From contig NZ_JAGHZZ010000007.1 of NCBI RefSeq assembly GCF_017745095.1, positions 215,565 through 279,564 on the forward strand: a stretch of 64,000 bases of DNA. The letters are read 5' to 3'. The translations under genes were made by a program, and so were the position numbers. The DNA comes from Sporocytophaga sp. (GTDB taxonomy: Bacteria; Bacteroidota; Bacteroidia; Cytophagales; Cytophagaceae). Of the stretch, positions 16,189 to 25,257 are shown piece after piece (within the stretch, counting starts at the first letter, position 1; the number at the start of each line of letters is the position of its first letter). A model generated the notes under the pieces. The model worked only from the letters and a program-made list of their open reading frames with translations, searched no databases and was not told where the DNA came from.

Positions 16189-17724
16189 ATGAACAGGTCT
16201 AAAAACTCCACTACAATGACTGTCATAAGATACATTTCGCTCCTTTTGTTTTTCATTTCTCCGATGATTGTGAATGGCCAGACATTTGCTAATACTTCTA
16301 CCGTAACTATTCCTGCCAGTAATACCAATCTGACCTTTCTCTCAAATTCTATTAATGTAACTGGACTGTCCAATATTGATGGTACTCCATTTGGTTTGGA
16401 ACAAGTTGAAATAGCGTTTAAAACTTCACAGTTCACAAAACTCGAGCTTTTTTTAGTTTCGCCTAATGGTAGGATTGTTTCACTAATCAATGGAATTAGT
16501 GGTTCTAGCTCCTTAACAGGCACGATTACATTAAACATGAATCCTTCAAATCAAGAAATAAGATTCTGGACAGCGACCACTACTCCCCCTGCCACGCCAT
16601 TCTTGCCAATGGCCAGTTTAAATTCAGTCAATGATGGTTCATCACCCAATGGTAGCTGGAGATTATTAGCCGGAATCAATAACTTTATTGCAGTATCCAA
16701 TCAGATTACAAGCTGGAGCCTAACCTTTGGAACGAATAATACGACCCCCACTCCTTCAAACGATGATTGCTCTGGAGCTATAGACCTTATCAATACAGCA
16801 ATTTCAGGGGCATATGTGAGCGGCACAAATAAAGGATATGGATCTACATTGCCTTCACAAGGTGATATTTGGGGCTCATCAGTTTGTGGCAGTGGCTATA
16901 CCGAAAATACTGCATGGTTTACCTGGGTGGCCTCTTGTGCAAATGATAGCATAAATATCCAAAGCTTTACACGGGTACAAACAGGAATTTTAAAAGGTAG
17001 CTGTGGAGGATCATTAACAAGTGTAGGATGCAAAACAATTGACAATCCTAATAACTATACATACAAATTTACAAATCTAACTCCTGGCTCAAGATACTTT
17101 CTCGCGATGGATGGAGATAAAGCCTATTATGGCCCCTTTGATATCAGATGGTACCCAGGTAACTGTACTCCCTTGCCAGTCTCTTTGTTAAATTTTAAAG
17201 CATCTTATGATACACAAACAGGCGATATTAATCTTCAATGGAAGACTGTAACAGAGCAAAACAATAAAGAATTTATAATCAAAGCTAAAAATCATAATAA
17301 AGCCTCTGGATTCATTGAAATAGCAAGAGTAAAATCATACTCACAAAATACTGGTTCTAATTATGAAATCAACTGGACACCCGAACACGATGGATTTTAT
17401 GAGTTTCAATTATTTCAGACAGATGTGGACGGAACAACTACCTATCTTAATCACACATTTTCTTCCGTTAATTCTGCCAATGCTGGTTTATCTAAAATTT
17501 CATATACTGAATCAGGTCCTCAGCTCAACATAGAATTGGGCTATTCAGACCTGCTAAACCTTTCTATAATTGATTTGAGTGGTAAAATTATCTGGTCTGA
17601 AACTAAACAAGTTGATGCAGGTACTAGCCTACTCCCACTCCCTTCAGACATTGCCCAAGCTCTTTACATTCTAGAAGTAAGAACATATGACAGGATAGAA
17701 CGTAGAAAATTATTATATAAATAA
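16189..17724 (+). CDS. Secreted protein with P-domain-like module and T9SS sorting domain
   Basis: 511 residues. A signal peptide ends near residue 31 (MIVNGQ); the methionine at residue 10 (16216) would be an equally good start. Residues about 35-185 contain FTKLELFLVSPNGR and NGSWRLLAGIN...SWSLTFG, a proprotein-convertase P-domain-like beta sandwich. Residues about 190-325 form a second cysteine-containing domain starting with NDDCSGAIDL. The C-terminal 85 residues have the T9SS type A layout ending LYILEVRTYDRIERRKLLYK. The protein is likely exported through the outer membrane and attached to the surface. No catalytic domain is evident. A dyad lies directly upstream. Confidence 0.87.
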   Translation: MNRSKNSTTMTVIRYISLLLFFISPMIVNGQTFANTSTVTIPASNTNLTFLSNSINVTGLSNIDGTPFGLEQVEIAFKTSQFTKLELFLVSPNGRIVSLINGISGSSSLTGTITLNMNPSNQEIRFWTATTTPPATPFLPMASLNSVNDGSSPNGSWRLLAGINNFIAVSNQITSWSLTFGTNNTTPTPSNDDCSGAIDLINTAISGAYVSGTNKGYGSTLPSQGDIWGSSVCGSGYTENTAWFTWVASCANDSINIQSFTRVQTGILKGSCGGSLTSVGCKTIDNPNNYTYKFTNLTPGSRYFLAMDGDKAYYGPFDIRWYPGNCTPLPVSLLNFKASYDTQTGDINLQWKTVTEQNNKEFIIKAKNHNKASGFIEIARVKSYSQNTGSNYEINWTPEHDGFYEFQLFQTDVDGTTTYLNHTFSSVNSANAGLSKISYTESGPQLNIELGYSDLLNLSIIDLSGKIIWSETKQVDAGTSLLPLPSDIAQALYILEVRTYDRIERRKLLYK

Positions 17725-17756
17725 TTCCCAGCAATTTCAGGAAACATTAAGATTAA

Positions 17757-19298
17757 TCAATCTTTAACAGTCTGTTTCACTTTGCCATTCTCCAATACAA
17801 GATAGTTTTTTACACAAGATGGAATGTCTTCATTATAATGGGACACATAAATCAAAGTCTTATTAAATGTAGTGCAAATTTCATTTACCACAGATACGAA
17901 CTGCTCAACCTGTAATTTATCGAGTCCCTGACAAGGTTCATCTAAAATCAGAAGCTGTGGATTTTTCACCAAAGCTCTTCCTAAAAGGACCAGCCGCTGG
18001 ATCCCCAATGACAATTGAGACAATCTCATAGTTCTGTATTGCGACAGCTTTAAAATTTCTATCCAAAGATTAACCTGTTTGGTTTGCCATGAAGAAATTT
18101 TCCCTGAAGACCCTACTTGATCATTAAAACCTGAAGCTATGGAATCAAAAACCGTAATTCCTCCAGAAGAAGCCTCGGCAGCGAGGCTTTGTGCTGCTGA
18201 ATTGACAAATAAAGCTTCTGTAAAACTTTTATTTCGCTGAAAAAAAATATGAAGCTCAGGAGAAATATAGCCGATTTTCGCTTTTAATTCCCAAATGCTT
18301 TCACCACTACCCTTTTTCTTATCAAAAAGCCATATGTCATTTCCATAAGCCTGAGGATTGTCGCCATTAATAAGACTAAGTAAAGTAGACTTTCCGGAAC
18401 CATTATGGCCAAGCAAAGCCCAACATTCTCCTTTATTAACCTTCCAGTTTATGTGATCCAGAATAACCTTATCCCCATATTTAACACTGACATTATTCAT
18501 TTCCACTGCCACGCTGAACTCATCCTGCTCATTCCAATACAGCTGACTATAAAGTTCCGAATCATGAAGAATAAATGTTTCTGACTTTTGTTGCACCTCT
18601 TCTTCTTTATTTAGACCGATAAATACTTCTAGTGAAAGTATTTGATCTACCTTTCCCTCCTTGAGTTTCAACACATGATTTATCTGTTCTGGAATCTCAT
18701 CATAAGTTGTAATCACCACTACAGTGATCCCTATGGTCGTAAGCTCATTGATAATGTTATGTAATACCTTTCTTGTCTCAGCATCCAATCCGATGAAAGG
18801 ACTATCGAATATAATCAACTCGGGCTTTTGCAATAGTGCTCTTGCAATCTGCAACCGCTTGCCTTCACCATTGGATAATTCAATCAATCGTCTTTTGAGA
18901 AGATAATCTATTCGTAACCGCTTTGCTATATTTTCTATTTCTATTTGAGGGAGTCCGGAGGAAGCTTTTAGCAACTCTTCTTCAACAAGAGGAAACTCCT
19001 GGCCATAATTGCTGTCGAATCTTTGTTGGTAATAACTCCTCTCTGAAGAATCTCTGAAATCATGCTGCTGGGAAATAAAAACACTTTTAAATTCTGAAGG
19101 AAACGAAAAATTAATTACACCTGAAGTAGGGGCAATTCTATTCGCTAGTACTTTTCCCAATATTGTCTTTCCGCTGCCTGAAGGTCCTACGATAGCCATA
19201 GATGTTCCTTTTTCAAGCTTGAATGAAATATCTTTCAAAATAAATCTACCATTGACTTCAACACATAATTGATTCAACTCCAGAAACTGTTGCGACAT
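17757..19298 (-). CDS. ABC-type ATPase with two nucleotide-binding domains, ModF/PhrA-like
   Basis: 513 residues with two ABC domains and no membrane segment, an arrangement like E. coli ModF. Domain 1 (about 6-225): Walker A VGPSGSGKT, signature LSNGEG, Walker B LIIFDSPF. Domain 2 (about 262-505): Walker A LGHNGSGKS, signature LSLGIQ, Walker B LLILDEPCQGLD, H-loop VSHYNED. In domain 1 the catalytic glutamate after Walker B is serine, so that site is probably impaired. The segment GNDIWLFDKKKGSGESIW in domain 2 closely follows ModF. The second domain carries an insertion near 365-400. ModF's own function is poorly known; molybdate or DNA-repair roles are not shown here. Confidence 0.85.
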   Translation of the reverse strand: MSQQFLELNQLCVEVNGRFILKDISFKLEKGTSMAIVGPSGSGKTILGKVLANRIAPTSGVINFSFPSEFKSVFISQQHDFRDSSERSYYQQRFDSNYGQEFPLVEEELLKASSGLPQIEIENIAKRLRIDYLLKRRLIELSNGEGKRLQIARALLQKPELIIFDSPFIGLDAETRKVLHNIINELTTIGITVVVITTYDEIPEQINHVLKLKEGKVDQILSLEVFIGLNKEEEVQQKSETFILHDSELYSQLYWNEQDEFSVAVEMNNVSVKYGDKVILDHINWKVNKGECWALLGHNGSGKSTLLSLINGDNPQAYGNDIWLFDKKKGSGESIWELKAKIGYISPELHIFFQRNKSFTEALFVNSAAQSLAAEASSGGITVFDSIASGFNDQVGSSGKISSWQTKQVNLWIEILKLSQYRTMRLSQLSLGIQRLVLLGRALVKNPQLLILDEPCQGLDKLQVEQFVSVVNEICTTFNKTLIYVSHYNEDIPSCVKNYLVLENGKVKQTVKD

Positions 19299-19352
19299 GG
19301 CAGTATTTTTTTTTGTGACTAATAAGGATGAATAATGAAAGCAATATAAAAA

Positions 19353-19382
19353 GCAAAAGTCTGCTTTGCAGCAGACTTTTGC
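19353..19382. terminator. Bidirectional terminator before ABC ATPase / after BI-1 gene
   Basis: GCAAAAGTCTGCT (19353-19365) and AGCAGACTTTTGC (19370-19382) form a perfect 13-bp stem with a 4-base loop. On the minus strand it sits just after the BI-1 gene's stop, so its role there is termination before the ABC gene. Confidence 0.75.
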
Positions 19383-19407
19383 ATCCTATTTAGGTAGTTT
19401 TGTAAGA

Positions 19408-20115
19408 TTAGTCTCTTCTATTTCCGAACAATCTTAAAAGGGCAAGGAAAAGATTAATGAAGTTAATGTAAAGCGACATTGCACCAATAATAGCAAGTTT
19501 ACCAGCTCTTTCACTACCGTCATTATAAATATCTTTCATACTTTGAACATTGTAAGCAGTAAGACCTGTAAACACGACAACACTCACAATACTCATGATA
19601 TAAGAAAGTGTATCACTTTGAAGGAACATATTTATAACACTTGCAATGATAATTCCGAAAAGAGCCATCATTAACAAGTTACCAATTCTTGTTAAATCAG
19701 TTTTTGTCGTATATCCATAGATGGCAGTAACAGCAAACATACCTGCAGTAACAAAGAATATCGAATAAATAGATCCAGCTGTATAAACCAGAAATATTAC
19801 ACTCAAAGACATTCCCATCAATGCTGAATATGTCATAAATAATAATACCAGCATTCCATAAGACAATTTCTCAAAGGCAAAATTCATTAATAAAACAAAG
19901 CCAATTGGAGCAAACAAAACGATGTAGCCAAAGATCGACCATCCTCTTTCATTGATTAGCAACGATAATAAAGATGCATTATGAGCAAAAAGAAATGAAA
20001 TTGCAGCAGTCATAACAAGACCTGCAGACATCCAGATAAAGACATTAGCCATAAAGGATTGACTCATTGTCGAAACGCTTTTCCCCTGACTGTAATACAA
20101 ATTATCTTTTTCCAT
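19408..20115 (-). CDS. Bax inhibitor-1/YccA family membrane protein
   Basis: 235 residues, with seven hydrophobic segments predicted by eye between residues 22 and 230. The N-terminus is cytoplasmic and polar. Family signature residues are present: the GYTTKTDLTRIGN loop, the later FTGLTAYNVQSMKDIY, and the final MSLYINFINLFLALLRLFGNRRD that ends nearly all BI-1 proteins. Bacterial members are pH-sensitive calcium leak channels or FtsH-modulators; the role here is not established. Inner-membrane location. Monocistronic, ends with a strong bidirectional terminator. Confidence 0.93.
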   Translation of the reverse strand: MEKDNLYYSQGKSVSTMSQSFMANVFIWMSAGLVMTAAISFLFAHNASLLSLLINERGWSIFGYIVLFAPIGFVLLMNFAFEKLSYGMLVLLFMTYSALMGMSLSVIFLVYTAGSIYSIFFVTAGMFAVTAIYGYTTKTDLTRIGNLLMMALFGIIIASVINMFLQSDTLSYIMSIVSVVVFTGLTAYNVQSMKDIYNDGSERAGKLAIIGAMSLYINFINLFLALLRLFGNRRD

Positions 20116-20217
20116 TGTGTTTTTAATTTAAATTATTAAAAGTTAAGTGTTTAGTTTTTTATTTCTGCAATACAAACGATCAAGCTTGTGTAAAGTTGTA
20201 ATTTTCCTCAACCTTTA

Positions 20218-21357
20218 TTATCCAATGGCTTTTCCAAGATCTTCGATTAGATCTTCTACATCTTCAACTCCAACACTAAGTCTTATGAGACTGTCTTTTA
20301 ATCCTGCTTTTTCTCTTTCTTCCTTAGGAATACTGGCATGTGTCATTGTTGCAGGGTGCCCACATAAGGATTCTACTCCACCTAAAGATTCTGCAAGAGA
20401 AAATAATTTAGCTCTTTCAAGGAACCTTTTTGCATCCTCAATCTTGTCACCTTTCAATGTAAAGGAAAGCATACCACCGAAACCTTTCATTTGCCTTTGA
20501 GCCACAGCATGATTAGGATGAGAACTTAATCCAGGGTAGTAGACTTTATCTACTTTAGGATGTTCAGACAAAAACTGTGCTATTTTTGCTGCATTGTCAC
20601 AATGTCTTTCCATACGAAGATGCAAAGTTTTAATACCTCGCAGTACTAAGAAGCAATCCTGAGGTCCAGGAACTGCACCGCATGCATTCTGAAGAAAAGC
20701 AAGTCTTGCAGCCACCTCTTTATCATTCAGAATGATCGCTCCCATTACAACATCAGAATGTCCTGACAGATATTTTGTCACAGAATGCATTACAATATCA
20801 ACACCCATTTCCAGAGGAAGCTGGAGATATGGTGTGGCAAAAGTATTGTCTACAACCGTTATAATTGTATGTTTCTTTCCAAGATTGGCAATGGCTTTTA
20901 TATCAATGATATTTAACAAAGGATTGGTTGGAGTCTCCATCCAGATAAGCTTTGTATTGGAGTTAATATATTTTTCAACCTCCTTCACATTGTCCATCGG
21001 TATAAAATGGAATTTAATTCCATAATGAGCAAATACCTTGGTAAATATTCTATAAGTCCCACCATATAGATCATTGGTGGAAATCACCTCATCGCCAGGC
21101 TTAAGCAATTTCAGGATGGTATCTATTGCAGCCATACCGGATGCAAAACAAAGTCCATGTGCTCCGTTTTCAAGGGCTGCAAGACTATTTTGCAGGGCAG
21201 TTCTTGTTGGGTTATGTGTTCTTGAATATTCATACCCCTTGTGGTCTCCAGGAGAAGCCTGCACATAGGTAGAGGTTTGATATACAGGAGTCATAATTGC
21301 TCCAGTTGAAGGATCAGGCTCCACGCCTGCATGAATTGCTTTAGTTCCGAATTTCAT
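20218..21357 (-). CDS. Cystathionine gamma-synthase/lyase family PLP enzyme
   Basis: 379 residues, full length for the Cys/Met metabolism PLP family. It begins KFGTKAIHAG as in MetB/MccB. Substrate residues YSRTHNPTR near 45-53, the PLP-binding GM near 74, VVDNTFATPYLQ near 170 and the Schiff-base lysine in HSVTKYLSGHSD near 195-200 are present. It could make cystathionine from O-succinyl- or O-acetylhomoserine plus cysteine, or cleave cystathionine. The sequence alone does not decide. The same pathway is served by metZ at 28948. A spacer of 102 bases separates it from the BI-1 gene downstream. Confidence 0.92.
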   Translation of the reverse strand: MKFGTKAIHAGVEPDPSTGAIMTPVYQTSTYVQASPGDHKGYEYSRTHNPTRTALQNSLAALENGAHGLCFASGMAAIDTILKLLKPGDEVISTNDLYGGTYRIFTKVFAHYGIKFHFIPMDNVKEVEKYINSNTKLIWMETPTNPLLNIIDIKAIANLGKKHTIITVVDNTFATPYLQLPLEMGVDIVMHSVTKYLSGHSDVVMGAIILNDKEVAARLAFLQNACGAVPGPQDCFLVLRGIKTLHLRMERHCDNAAKIAQFLSEHPKVDKVYYPGLSSHPNHAVAQRQMKGFGGMLSFTLKGDKIEDAKRFLERAKLFSLAESLGGVESLCGHPATMTHASIPKEEREKAGLKDSLIRLSVGVEDVEDLIEDLGKAIG

Positions 21358-21489
21358 TTTCCTTTTTTATTTCTTTCTGAAAGATTCTAATTATACCCAT
21401 AAAAGGTTACCAACTTAGTTTTTTAAAACTCCATTTCATTCACGAATAGAATTTTCTTAACATTGCAATATAACAAAAAGAAGAGGGAA

Positions 21490-22185
21490 ATGATAAAAGG
21501 AATCCGTGAGCTTATTAAAGACAACCGGACAACTGCCTTTTATCTTTTATATTTCACCTTTGTTCCCTTTATTTCAGATTCTTACCTTATTTACCTTGCA
21601 ATAAGGTATCAGGAACAGATCTCTTCATTTACTTTCCCAGAATATAGTCTGCTTTCCTTAATATTGGGCTTCTGCATGGCAACAGGATTGTGCCATACCA
21701 CACTTATTGCAACAGTTTCCGGGTATTTCTTAGGGATACAATCTGTATTTATAGTTATACCAACCTACATCTTTGCATCTGTACTTGGATATTTTTTAGC
21801 ACAGAAACTTGATAATGGCCACTTCTTGAAGACGCTTTTGCGCTTCAATAAGACCGCAGTGATTAAATCCAATCTCAAAAATGAAGAATCAAAAATCATT
21901 TTCCTTTCCAGACTTTCTCCGGTAATTCCATTTGCCTTAATGAATTTTCTATTGTCAGTTTTGGGGGCAAATTTCAGAAAATACCTCATTTTCGGAACCG
22001 CGGGGATGCTTCCCCGTACACTATTATTCTGCTACATAGGAAGTAAGGCAGGAGAGTTAATTCAGGCAATAAATGCTCCCGGACAGGAAAGTATGAGTAA
22101 AGTTATAACACTTCTCCTTATAATCTCCTCGCTAATAGGACTTTATTATTTTATCAAAAAAGCTATCACCAAAGCTCTGAAGTAA
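21490..22185 (+). CDS. VTT (DedA/TVP38)-domain membrane protein
   Basis: 231 residues from the ATG at 21490. A TTG nine codons upstream is open but has no support. It has five or six hydrophobic segments. The region around residues 55-185 has the VTT pattern: a re-entrant LCHTTLIATVSGYFLG segment, then LSRLSPVIPFALMNFLLSVLGANFRKYL, with the conserved R-x-x-P-x-x-P-like turn and GTAGMLPRT. Related proteins are lipid scramblase-like or involved in membrane homeostasis. Inner membrane. Monocistronic, divergent from the cystathionine enzyme gene. Confidence 0.88.
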   Translation: MIKGIRELIKDNRTTAFYLLYFTFVPFISDSYLIYLAIRYQEQISSFTFPEYSLLSLILGFCMATGLCHTTLIATVSGYFLGIQSVFIVIPTYIFASVLGYFLAQKLDNGHFLKTLLRFNKTAVIKSNLKNEESKIIFLSRLSPVIPFALMNFLLSVLGANFRKYLIFGTAGMLPRTLLFCYIGSKAGELIQAINAPGQESMSKVITLLLIISSLIGLYYFIKKAITKALK

Positions 22186-22227
22186 TAAAATCCCTTTTCT
22201 TGCAGACAAATTTTCTGTATTAAAATC

Positions 22228-22235
22228 TAGTTTTG
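22228..22235 (+). promoter_or_regulatory. Candidate -7 box for the DUF5723 gene
   Basis: TAGTTTTG matches TAnnTTTG. Transcription would start about 12 bases before the ATG at 22253. A TTG is present at 22200-22202, but the spacing of 25 bases is longer than usual. Confidence 0.5.
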
Positions 22236-22252
22236 AATAAATTAATTAATGT

Positions 22253-23713
22253 ATGAAAAAACTTTTACCCCTGTTTTTTATAGCTTTTTCAATTAATCAA
22301 TCATTTGCTCAGCAGGAATACAGTTCATTTACATCCACTGGACGAGGAGTTTCCACAACATTTGTAACAGATTACCAAGCAATCGGAATTAACCCTGCTA
22401 ATCTAGGTTTACATACTGAGTATGAGACGAAGCATGTAACAATTGGATTAATGGAAGGTGCTGCTTCTGCATACTCTAATGCGTTGAGCAAAACAACTTT
22501 CGGAAAAAGTCTTACCGATTATAGTGACATCTTTAATCAACAGGATAAAATAAAAGCAGCACAGCAATTCGCCGGAAATGGTGTGGCTGCCAACGTAGAT
22601 CTGACGGCATTAGGATTTGCTATACAAAGTGACAAATTAGGAGGACTTGCATTTTCGATAAAAGAATCTATGCGCTGGTATTCTCAATTCAGTGGCCTTA
22701 CTGCAGATCTATTGTTTAGGGGAAAAACTTCAGCCTATTTTGATCAGTTGATGCTAAGTAATGGTGAAATGGTGGCTAATGATCCCAGCAAATATTCTCA
22801 ATACGAAGCAATAGGAATTTCTCAAGGAATTGCGAGCAATCAAATGAAGCTCTCTGCACTTTTTGATGGATCAAAAATTAAGAACAACTGGTATAGGGAG
22901 TACAATTTAAACTATGGAAGAAAAGTCTTCGGTAATGATTTGTTGTATATCACAGCTGGTGTTGGAGTAAAATATTTACAAGGTTTTAACTACACAAATT
23001 GTGAAGTTAAAAATGGAAAGATAGTTATGGCTGGAGCTTTTAATCCGGCTTTTGATATAGACTTTGGAGTAGGTGCTGCAAATAACCCGTCTGCTATAAA
23101 CAATACAAACTACCAATCCATAGGAAACGGGTTTGGTTTTGATTTTGGAGCAGATGTAGTCATTAATGAAAGAATAACTATAGGTGCAGCACTTACAAAT
23201 ATTGGTTCTATCAACTATACTGGAAATGTATATACGATAAAAGATACCACACTTGCATCAATCTCTTCTGATGGATCCAACAACTATAATATTTTTTCAC
23301 AAGCTCCAAATATTCTTGCCAAATCAGGAGTTTTAAAATGGGAAGGTCAAAAAAACATAAAGGCCAAACTTCCAGCAATGTTAAGGTTAGGCGCTAGTAT
23401 AAGACTGATTGAAATTGCTCACATTGGTTTTGATTTTATCATGCCTACAAACAAAGAAGCCGGCAATTTTGAAAAACCATACATAGGAATTGGGGGCGAT
23501 ATCAAGCCAATCAGATGGATAAGACTGTCAACCGGAATTAACACCGGTGGCAATTATATCTCCAGAGCAAACGTACCCTTTGGCCTAACAATAGTTGTTG
23601 GTGAAAATGGAACTTGGGAGCTGGGAGCTGCAACAAGAGATATTGTTACTTATTTAAGACAGAAGGGACCAAATTTATCTTTTGCATTTGGTTTCTTAAG
23701 GTTTAGACTTTGA
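22253..23713 (+). CDS. DUF5723-family outer-membrane beta-barrel protein
   Basis: 486 residues with a signal peptide (cleavage after NQSFAQ, near residue 20). The mature start has SFTSTGRGVSTTFVTDYQAIGINPANLG, the 'GxGxxxA...NPA' signature of PorV/FadL-type barrels. The rest alternates polar and hydrophobic residues in strand-length steps. It ends with a C-terminal aromatic-rich strand (SFAFGFLRFRL). The likely location is the outer membrane, as a barrel of unknown cargo. The gene's stop is followed after 3 bases by a heptad element. It probably has its own promoter. Confidence 0.85.
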   Translation: MKKLLPLFFIAFSINQSFAQQEYSSFTSTGRGVSTTFVTDYQAIGINPANLGLHTEYETKHVTIGLMEGAASAYSNALSKTTFGKSLTDYSDIFNQQDKIKAAQQFAGNGVAANVDLTALGFAIQSDKLGGLAFSIKESMRWYSQFSGLTADLLFRGKTSAYFDQLMLSNGEMVANDPSKYSQYEAIGISQGIASNQMKLSALFDGSKIKNNWYREYNLNYGRKVFGNDLLYITAGVGVKYLQGFNYTNCEVKNGKIVMAGAFNPAFDIDFGVGAANNPSAINNTNYQSIGNGFGFDFGADVVINERITIGAALTNIGSINYTGNVYTIKDTTLASISSDGSNNYNIFSQAPNILAKSGVLKWEGQKNIKAKLPAMLRLGASIRLIEIAHIGFDFIMPTNKEAGNFEKPYIGIGGDIKPIRWIRLSTGINTGGNYISRANVPFGLTIVVGENGTWELGAATRDIVTYLRQKGPNLSFAFGFLRFRL

Positions 23714-23716
23714 TAC

Positions 23717-23830
23717 GCTTAAGACCTAAAGCATAAAGTGAAAATCTATACTAAAAAAAGAGTTAATTATCTATTACACTTGTGTGCTTCACTTTAAGCT
23801 TATGCTTTGAGCTTTCAGCTTTGCGCTTTA
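23717..23830. repeat. Heptad element H3, an inverted pair between two convergent genes
   Basis: The left arm (23717-23746) directly follows the plus-strand DUF5723 stop and contains AAAGCATAAAGTGAA. The right arm (23787-23830) carries CTTTGAG, CTTTCAG and CTTTGCG heptads. It includes the minus-strand DinB stop at 23815-23817 and the last five codons. The arms are largely complementary and could fold into a long hairpin with a 40-base centre. Confidence 0.75.
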
Positions 23831-24279
23831 CCCAGTCTTGAGAAAGTTATGTAATCGACATTCACAGGCTCCTTCCCTGCCTCTATGAGTGCTTTATTTA
23901 CTTGTCCTCTATGATATGAGCCATGATTGGCAACATGAAATAAAATATCTAAAAGACATGTTTCAAAAATTTCACCTTTTGTATTCTTGTATTGTACGAC
24001 TTTAAAAAATTCGTCATCCGAACAAGTATCGATTAACTGGAAAAAATTCAGAGAACTTTCAACTGCATAAACCTTTAGTAAAAAAGGCTCATGTACCTGC
24101 CAAAGTTTAATAGAATGATGAGTTTCATTTTTTATTCGCCCATACCAGATCAATTCTGAATTAACAATATGACTTAGTAACCTTGCGCCTTCTTCACAAT
24201 AGTCATTCTTCAATACCTCCGCCAACCTTTTATTAGCCCAGTGATTGAACTGATATAAGCGATAAAAATTTTCCCTCAT
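23815..24279 (-). CDS. DinB/YfiT-family protein
   Basis: 154 residues, a four-helix DinB-like fold. The three expected metal-site histidines appear as HIVNSELIWYGRI near 37 and HVANHGSYHRGQ near 115-126, which is the usual H...H...H pattern. The family includes thiol-dependent transferases, and function here is unknown. It is the last gene of the sulfite reductase operon, 6 bases after the rhodanese gene. Its final codons (LGKAQS and stop) lie inside the heptad element H3, which supplies the C-terminal tail. Confidence 0.88.
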   Translation of the reverse strand: MRENFYRLYQFNHWANKRLAEVLKNDYCEEGARLLSHIVNSELIWYGRIKNETHHSIKLWQVHEPFLLKVYAVESSLNFFQLIDTCSDDEFFKVVQYKNTKGEIFETCLLDILFHVANHGSYHRGQVNKALIEAGKEPVNVDYITFSRLGKAQS

Positions 24280-24285
24280 TCAAAA

Positions 24286-24600
24286 TTAAGGATTTAAACT
24301 TGGATCGATCTCTGCCTTATATGCTAATATTCCACCTTTAAGGTTATAGAGATTGGTAAAACCAAAATTGGTTTCCAAAAATCTGATAGCATCACTGCTT
24401 CTTTTGCCGCTTCTGCAATGTACTACTACCATTTTATCTTTAGAGAATTTTGCAACATTCTGAGGTATTGTCGCTAATGGAATGAGCTCACCACCTAAAT
24501 TCGCAGCCTGAAACTCACCTGGTTCACGGACATCAATTAGTTGGAAATTTTCACCTTTATCAATAAGCTCCTTCAGCTCAGTTACAGATATTTCTTTCAT
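24286..24600 (-). CDS. Rhodanese-like sulfurtransferase
   Basis: 104 residues, a single rhodanese domain. The active-site loop is VVVHCRSGKRSSDA, with the catalytic cysteine near residue 60. The N-terminal IDVREPGEF and the C-terminal NLKGGILAY segments are typical. No signal peptide, so cytoplasmic. It sits 12 bases downstream of the siroheme dehydrogenase gene in the sulfite-reductase operon. It could carry persulfide between sulfur donors and acceptors, an inference from context. Small one-domain rhodaneses in this setting are common in Bacteroidota. Confidence 0.93.
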   Translation of the reverse strand: MKEISVTELKELIDKGENFQLIDVREPGEFQAANLGGELIPLATIPQNVAKFSKDKMVVVHCRSGKRSSDAIRFLETNFGFTNLYNLKGGILAYKAEIDPSLNP

Positions 24601-24612
24601 TTTAAGTTAACG

Positions 24613-25245
24613 TTATTTATTCGAATCAAATTTATCCTTTTCTTTCAATACTGACGTAATCTCGTCAAGTTTCTTTACTTTATACTCAAAATCTCCTCTT
24701 AATTTTTCCCTGATCTGATTCAGATTGGCCAGTATTTTATCTATGCTGTCCGGTAAAATTTCTTCCAGCATTTCCCTCATCCTTTTCGCAAATGTCGGGG
24801 ATTTACCATTCGTTGAAACAGCTATCTTGAGATCACCTTTCTGTACAACTGAACTCAAATAAAAATCACATAGATCAGGTGTATCCGCAATATTGCAAAG
24901 AACTCTGAATACTTTAGCATCATCATGCACTTCTTTATTAAGATCTCTTAATGAAGTAGCAGCTATAACAAGGTCTTTTCCTTCAAGATCTGATTTCTGA
25001 TATGCTCTTTGCTCTAGCTTAAGTAAAGGAAATTCGAGAGCAAATGTGCGGATTTCATCTTTTATTTCAGGTGCGACTAAAGTAACCTGTGCGTCCTGGC
25101 AATTTTTATATATCGCAGATACCTTCTCTAGCCCAACAAAACCACCTCCCACCACAAGAACTTGCAAGTGTTCCAATTTAAAAAAAACAGGAAAGAGTTG
25201 ATTCCCTTTCCTGTCATTTGATTCTTTATGATTCAGATTTTCCAA
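24613..25245 (-). CDS. Precorrin-2 dehydrogenase / sirohydrochlorin ferrochelatase-like (CysG N-terminal type)
   Basis: 210 residues. The NAD-binding fold starts LQVLVVGGGFVGLEKV near residues 28-43, and IAVSTNGKSPTFAKRMRE near 133-150 is the Met8/CysG-N signature. It oxidises precorrin-2 to sirohydrochlorin and may insert iron to give siroheme. The start is TTG at 25245, because no in-frame ATG precedes the conserved LFPVFFKLE motif. It lies 12 bases after cobA and makes the siroheme required by the reductase at the head of the operon. Without the SirC/SirB split, a bifunctional role is likely but not proven. Confidence 0.88.
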   Translation of the reverse strand: MENLNHKESNDRKGNQLFPVFFKLEHLQVLVVGGGFVGLEKVSAIYKNCQDAQVTLVAPEIKDEIRTFALEFPLLKLEQRAYQKSDLEGKDLVIAATSLRDLNKEVHDDAKVFRVLCNIADTPDLCDFYLSSVVQKGDLKIAVSTNGKSPTFAKRMREMLEEILPDSIDKILANLNQIREKLRGDFEYKVKKLDEITSVLKEKDKFDSNK

Positions 25246-25257
25246 ATCTTAATTTGC

